From an uncultured Verrucomicrobiota bacterium (GTDB lineage: Bacteria > Verrucomicrobiota > Kiritimatiellia > RFP12 > UBA1067): 16,203 nt of DNA. The first letter of the stretch is position 1. The number at the start of each line of letters is the position of its first letter. This document shows positions 14,108 through 16,203 of the stretch, in pieces. Made by a program: the position numbers and the translations under genes. The notes beneath the pieces are model-generated. The model did not search any database. It was not told where the DNA came from and worked only from the letters and a program-made list of their open reading frames with translations. Location: assembly GCA_945947925.1 (NCBI GenBank), contig CAMEZU010000017.1:1-16203 (forward strand), given 5' to 3'.

Positions 14108-14529
14108 TCAACCACCTCGATTCCCATGTTGCGCGCGGTGCCGGCGATCATCTTGACGGCCTGCTCCGGATCTTCGGTGTTGAGGTCGGCCTTCTTCATC
14201 TCCACGATCTTGAGGAGCTGGGCCTTCGTGACCTTGCCAACCTTGTTCTTGTTGGGGACGCCGGAACCCTTGGCGAGACCCGCTTCCTTCTTGAGAAGCA
14301 CGGACGCCGGCGGCGACTTGAACTGTAGCGAGAAGCTACGGTCCTGATAAACCGTGATGATGACGGGGATGACGAGACCGGCATCCTTGGCCGTCTTCGC
14401 ATTGAACTCCTTGCAGAACTGCATGATGTTGACACCAGCAGAACCAAGGGCCGGACCGACGGGCGGCGCGGGATTCGCGGCACCGGCCGGGATCTGGAGC
14501 TTGACGACTCCAGTGACCTTCTTAGCCAT
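14104..14529 (-). CDS. rplK: 50S ribosomal protein L11
   Basis: L11 binds the GTPase centre of 23S rRNA together with L10 and thiostrepton-class drugs. The 141 residues match the family length. The N-terminal domain has KLQIPAGAANPAPPVGPALG and SAGVNIMQFCKEFNAKT; the C-terminal RNA-binding domain has FSLQFKSPPASVLLKKEAG and ends with TARNMGIEVVE. A GGTAGGA site precedes the ATG at 14529. The 70-nt gap to nusG holds only a short CCGGG/CCCGG pairing. Confidence 0.97.
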   Translation of the reverse strand: MAKKVTGVVKLQIPAGAANPAPPVGPALGSAGVNIMQFCKEFNAKTAKDAGLVIPVIITVYQDRSFSLQFKSPPASVLLKKEAGLAKGSGVPNKNKVGKVTKAQLLKIVEMKKADLNTEDPEQAVKMIAGTARNMGIEVVE

Positions 14530-14599
14530 TTTTTCCTACCTTTCGTGCGGCTCCTCCCGGGGATCCTGTCCCGGTCAAACGGACCGCAAAACCTATCGC

Positions 14600-15208
14600 T
14601 TACTGTTTCGGCTCTACGAGGGTCTCCTCGACGGAAACCTTCTCGACCTGCCAGTACTCGACGTCGACCTGGACCGTACGGTTGAAGATGTTCACTTCCA
14701 CCTTGAGCTTGCCCTTGTCGGGATCCACCATAGAAACCTGGCCCGTCAAACCCATGAACGCGCCATCGGTAATCTTCACCGTCTCGTCGACGGAGAAATT
14801 GATCTTCGGACGCTCGGCAACCGGCGCACCCGCCGGCTTGTCGGAAAGAATCGCGTCCACTTCCTGCTGTTTGAGGGGCATCGGACGGTCGCCGCCGATG
14901 AACCCGATGACACCCGGCGTCTCACGCAGGAACTGCCAGGTGCGCTCGTAAATGGCCTTACGGCCGTTCTCGTCAATGCCGCGGGCCTCGTCATAAAGGG
15001 CGAGCTCGCAAAGCACGTAACCCGGGAAGAACTTCTTCGTGATCGTGCGCTTCTTGCCGTTCTTCTTCTCGCTCACCCGCTCGACGGGAATCACACACTT
15101 GCCGATGTAATCCTCCATCCGCTCCAGCTTGACGCGAGCTTCAATCGAACGCTGGGCCTTGTTCTCCTGGCCCGTCAACGTGTGCAACACAAACCACTGC
15201 TTGTCCAT
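14600..15208 (-). CDS. nusG: Transcription termination/antitermination protein NusG
   Basis: NusG binds RNA polymerase, aids Rho and couples transcription with translation. The 202-residue protein has the NGN domain at 4-120 (WFVLHTLTGQENKAQRSIEAR, KKFFPGYVLCEL at 59-70, TPGVIGFIGGDRPMPL at 97-112) and a KOW domain at 140-192 (VDETVKITDGAFMGLTGQVS; the rest is FNRTVQVDVEYWQVEKV). It starts 16 nt after secE in the conserved secE-nusG-rplKA order. Confidence 0.97.
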   Translation of the reverse strand: MDKQWFVLHTLTGQENKAQRSIEARVKLERMEDYIGKCVIPVERVSEKKNGKKRTITKKFFPGYVLCELALYDEARGIDENGRKAIYERTWQFLRETPGVIGFIGGDRPMPLKQQEVDAILSDKPAGAPVAERPKINFSVDETVKITDGAFMGLTGQVSMVDPDKGKLKVEVNIFNRTVQVDVEYWQVEKVSVEETLVEPKQ

Positions 15209-15224
15209 GACACCAACCCCTCAG

Positions 15225-15425
15225 TTACTTTGCGAGGTTCTTGATGATATCAAGGCCTGTCCTGACGACGAAATCGCAAACACAGGTGGCGGCCGCAAGA
15301 ATGACAATGAACGAGATGACGACCAAGGTCGACTCCCAGAGCTCGTGCTTGCCAGGCCACGTGACACGCTTGGCTTCAGAGCCAACACCACGCAGATATT
15401 CACCGGTCTTCTTTGCAATGTCCAT
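15225..15425 (-). CDS. secE: Preprotein translocase subunit SecE
   Basis: SecE clamps SecY in the inner-membrane translocon. The protein is 66 residues, the short single-span form common outside enterobacteria. An amphipathic part with EAKRVTWPGKHELWEST (17-33), the usual E.KKVTWP motif, leads into one membrane segment at about 34-57. It starts 19 nt after the end of tRNA-Trp, with only a weak GGGA-like ribosome site. Confidence 0.95.
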   Translation of the reverse strand: MDIAKKTGEYLRGVGSEAKRVTWPGKHELWESTLVVISFIVILAAATCVCDFVVRTGLDIIKNLAK

Positions 15426-15444
15426 CTCAGTTCATCCCAGAAAT

Positions 15445-15518
15445 TGGCAGGGTAGGAGGGAATCGAACCCCCATAGGCGGTTTTGGAGACCGCTGCACTG
15501 CCATTGTGCTACTACCCT
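15445..15518 (-). tRNA. tRNA-Trp (anticodon CCA), CCA tail encoded
   Basis: The minus strand folds as a cloverleaf: acceptor AGGGTAG with CTACCCT, D stem GCAC/GTGC, anticodon stem GCGGT/ACCGC with loop CTCCAAA (anticodon CCA), and T arm GGGGG-TTCGATT-CCCTC. Discriminator G73 is followed by a genomic CCA (15447-15445). Its position directly before secE is a common bacterial arrangement, so it is probably cut from the operon transcript. Confidence 0.96.
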
Positions 15519-15537
15519 AAATAGAGCGGGTCGACCC

Positions 15538-15687
15538 TTACTTCGTTTCCTTGTGGGCCGTACGCTTGCGGCAGAACGGGCAGTACTTCACCTTCTCGAG
15601 GCGCTCGGTCATCGTCTTCTTGTTCCGAGTCGTGGTGTAGTTCCTGCGCTTGCACTCACCGCAAGCCAAAATCGCGAGGTCACGCAT
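15538..15687 (-). CDS. rpmG: 50S ribosomal protein L33
   Basis: This 49-residue protein is a small large-subunit ribosomal protein. It reads MRDLAILACGECKRRNYTTT at the N-terminus and ends VKYCPFCRKRTAHKETK. Two CxxC pairs (Cys9/Cys12 and Cys36/Cys39) form a zinc ribbon, so this is the zinc-binding (C+) form rather than the zinc-free paralogue. The start is ATG at 15687 with GAGG upstream. It lies between tuf and tRNA-Trp, its usual place. Confidence 0.95.
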   Translation of the reverse strand: MRDLAILACGECKRRNYTTTRNKKTMTERLEKVKYCPFCRKRTAHKETK

Positions 15688-15708
15688 TGTCTTATCCTCT
15701 AAGAGTTA

Positions 15709-15736
15709 TTCACTCTTCACTGTTCATGCTTCGTTG
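15709..15736. repeat. 7-bp period tract upstream of rpmG
   Basis: The plus strand shows four successive 7-base units, TTCACTC, TTCACTG, TTCATGC and TTCGTTG. It lies in the tuf-rpmG gap next to a GC-rich hairpin. The first two units are nearly identical and the others have decayed. Confidence 0.45.
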
Positions 15737-15743
15737 AGACCTA

Positions 15744-15794
15744 GCCCGCCCGCCGCCCCAGCCGGCCACTTCCGGCCGGGCCTGACGGGCAGGC
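15744..15794 (-). repeat. GC-rich nested hairpin in the tuf-rpmG gap (REP-like)
   Basis: Outer arms of 9 bases (GCCTGCCCG at 15794-15786 and CGGGCGGGC at 15752-15744, one G·U pair in RNA) enclose a second hairpin CCGGCC/GGCCGG at 15762-15779 with a 6-nt loop. No U-run follows on the minus strand, so it is a poor terminator. It may be a dispersed palindromic element or an RNA-stability structure 3' of tuf. Confidence 0.45.
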
Positions 15795-15817
15795 ATCTCA
15801 CAGAAGACTTTGCTGTC

Positions 15818-16203
15818 TTACTTGATCACGGTCGAGACCGTGCCGGCGCCGACCGTGCGGCCGCCCTCACGAATCGCGAAACGCATCTTCTCTTCGAGAG
15901 CGACCGGAGCGATGAGCTTCACGGTGATCTCAACGTTGTCGCCAGGCATAACCATCTCGACGCCCTCGGGGAGCTGGATGTCGCCCGTCACGTCCGTCGT
16001 ACGGATGTAGAACTGCGGACGATAGCCCTTCATGAACGCGGTGTGACGGCCACCCTCTTCCTTCGTGAGGACGTAGACCTGACCCTTGAACTCGGTGTGC
16101 GGGGTGATGGAACCCGGCTTCGCGAGAACCTGGCCGCGGCAGACGTCTTCCTTCTTCGTACCACGGAGGAGCGTACCGATGTTGTCACCGGCCTGGCCCT
16201 GGT
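15818..16203 (-). CDS. tuf: Elongation factor Tu, C-terminal part (5' end outside window)
   Basis: EF-Tu carries aminoacyl-tRNA to the ribosome. Only the last 127 residues are present. They start in domain 2 (GQAGDNIGTLLRGTKKEDVCRGQVLAKPG) and cover domain 3, with the invariant VYVLTKEEGGRHTAF, GYRPQFYIRTTDVTG, VMPGDN, and the ending FAIREGGRTVGAGTVSTVIK, followed by TAA. The usual G domain lies outside the window. It heads the tuf-rpmG-tRNA-Trp-secE-nusG order. Confidence 0.98.
   Translation of the reverse strand, partial: QGQAGDNIGTLLRGTKKEDVCRGQVLAKPGSITPHTEFKGQVYVLTKEEGGRHTAFMKGYRPQFYIRTTDVTGDIQLPEGVEMVMPGDNVEITVKLIAPVALEEKMRFAIREGGRTVGAGTVSTVIK

Noticed and set aside
15528..15537. GGGTCGACCC palindrome between rpmG and tRNA-Trp
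   Set aside because: A 10-base palindrome without a loop or U-run; it is too short and too likely by chance in GC-rich DNA to call an operator or terminator.

Overview
The window comes from a GC-rich bacterium, and every gene I can support lies on the minus strand, so transcription runs from high to low coordinates. The gene set (a Tat-exported sulfatase beside a sialic-acid cluster, an SSS-family symporter, an animal-type UDP-glucose dehydrogenase, few strong Shine-Dalgarno sites, and short 7-8 bp degenerate tandem repeats in and between genes) suggests a host-associated member of the PVC group, perhaps Kiritimatiellota. This is inference from gene content only; no phylogenetic marker was compared.

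Region 1 (16203 to 12385) is the conserved translation/transcription block: tuf (5' part outside the window), rpmG, tRNA-Trp(CCA), secE, nusG, rplK, rplA, rplJ, rplL. A strong intrinsic terminator at 12385-12414 closes it. rpoB, which normally follows rplL, is absent.

Region 2 (12370 to 6941) looks like a sialic-acid utilisation operon: an SSS sodium symporter, a Tat-signal sulfatase, an N-acylglucosamine 2-epimerase (AGE/RnBP type) and an N-acetylneuraminate lyase, ending in a GC-rich terminator. The lyase plus AGE-type epimerase is the arrangement known from Bacteroides (NanL/NanE), in which free ManNAc becomes free GlcNAc and is phosphorylated by a ROK kinase; no kinase is present here. 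The operon promoter sits inside a perfect 9-bp inverted repeat that looks like an operator. A second promoter-like site precedes the epimerase.

Region 3 (6888 to 2049) is a tightly overlapping housekeeping set: coaD, a class I/II aminotransferase, recD2 and dus. The dus gene carries two in-frame tracts of an 8-bp repeat (coding-strand unit TCCAACCY). One of them seems to have replaced a conserved helix of the TIM barrel.

Region 4 (2038 to 1) holds an animal-type UDP-glucose 6-dehydrogenase with a nearly leaderless promoter, and elongation factor P, truncated by the window edge.

Recurring signals are extended -10 promoters of the form TGnTAWAMT at five gene starts, two of them so close to the ATG that the mRNA may be leaderless, and several unrelated 7-8 bp period tandem tracts. 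No stretch over 300 bases lacks a gene. No CRISPR array, transposase or phage gene was seen.
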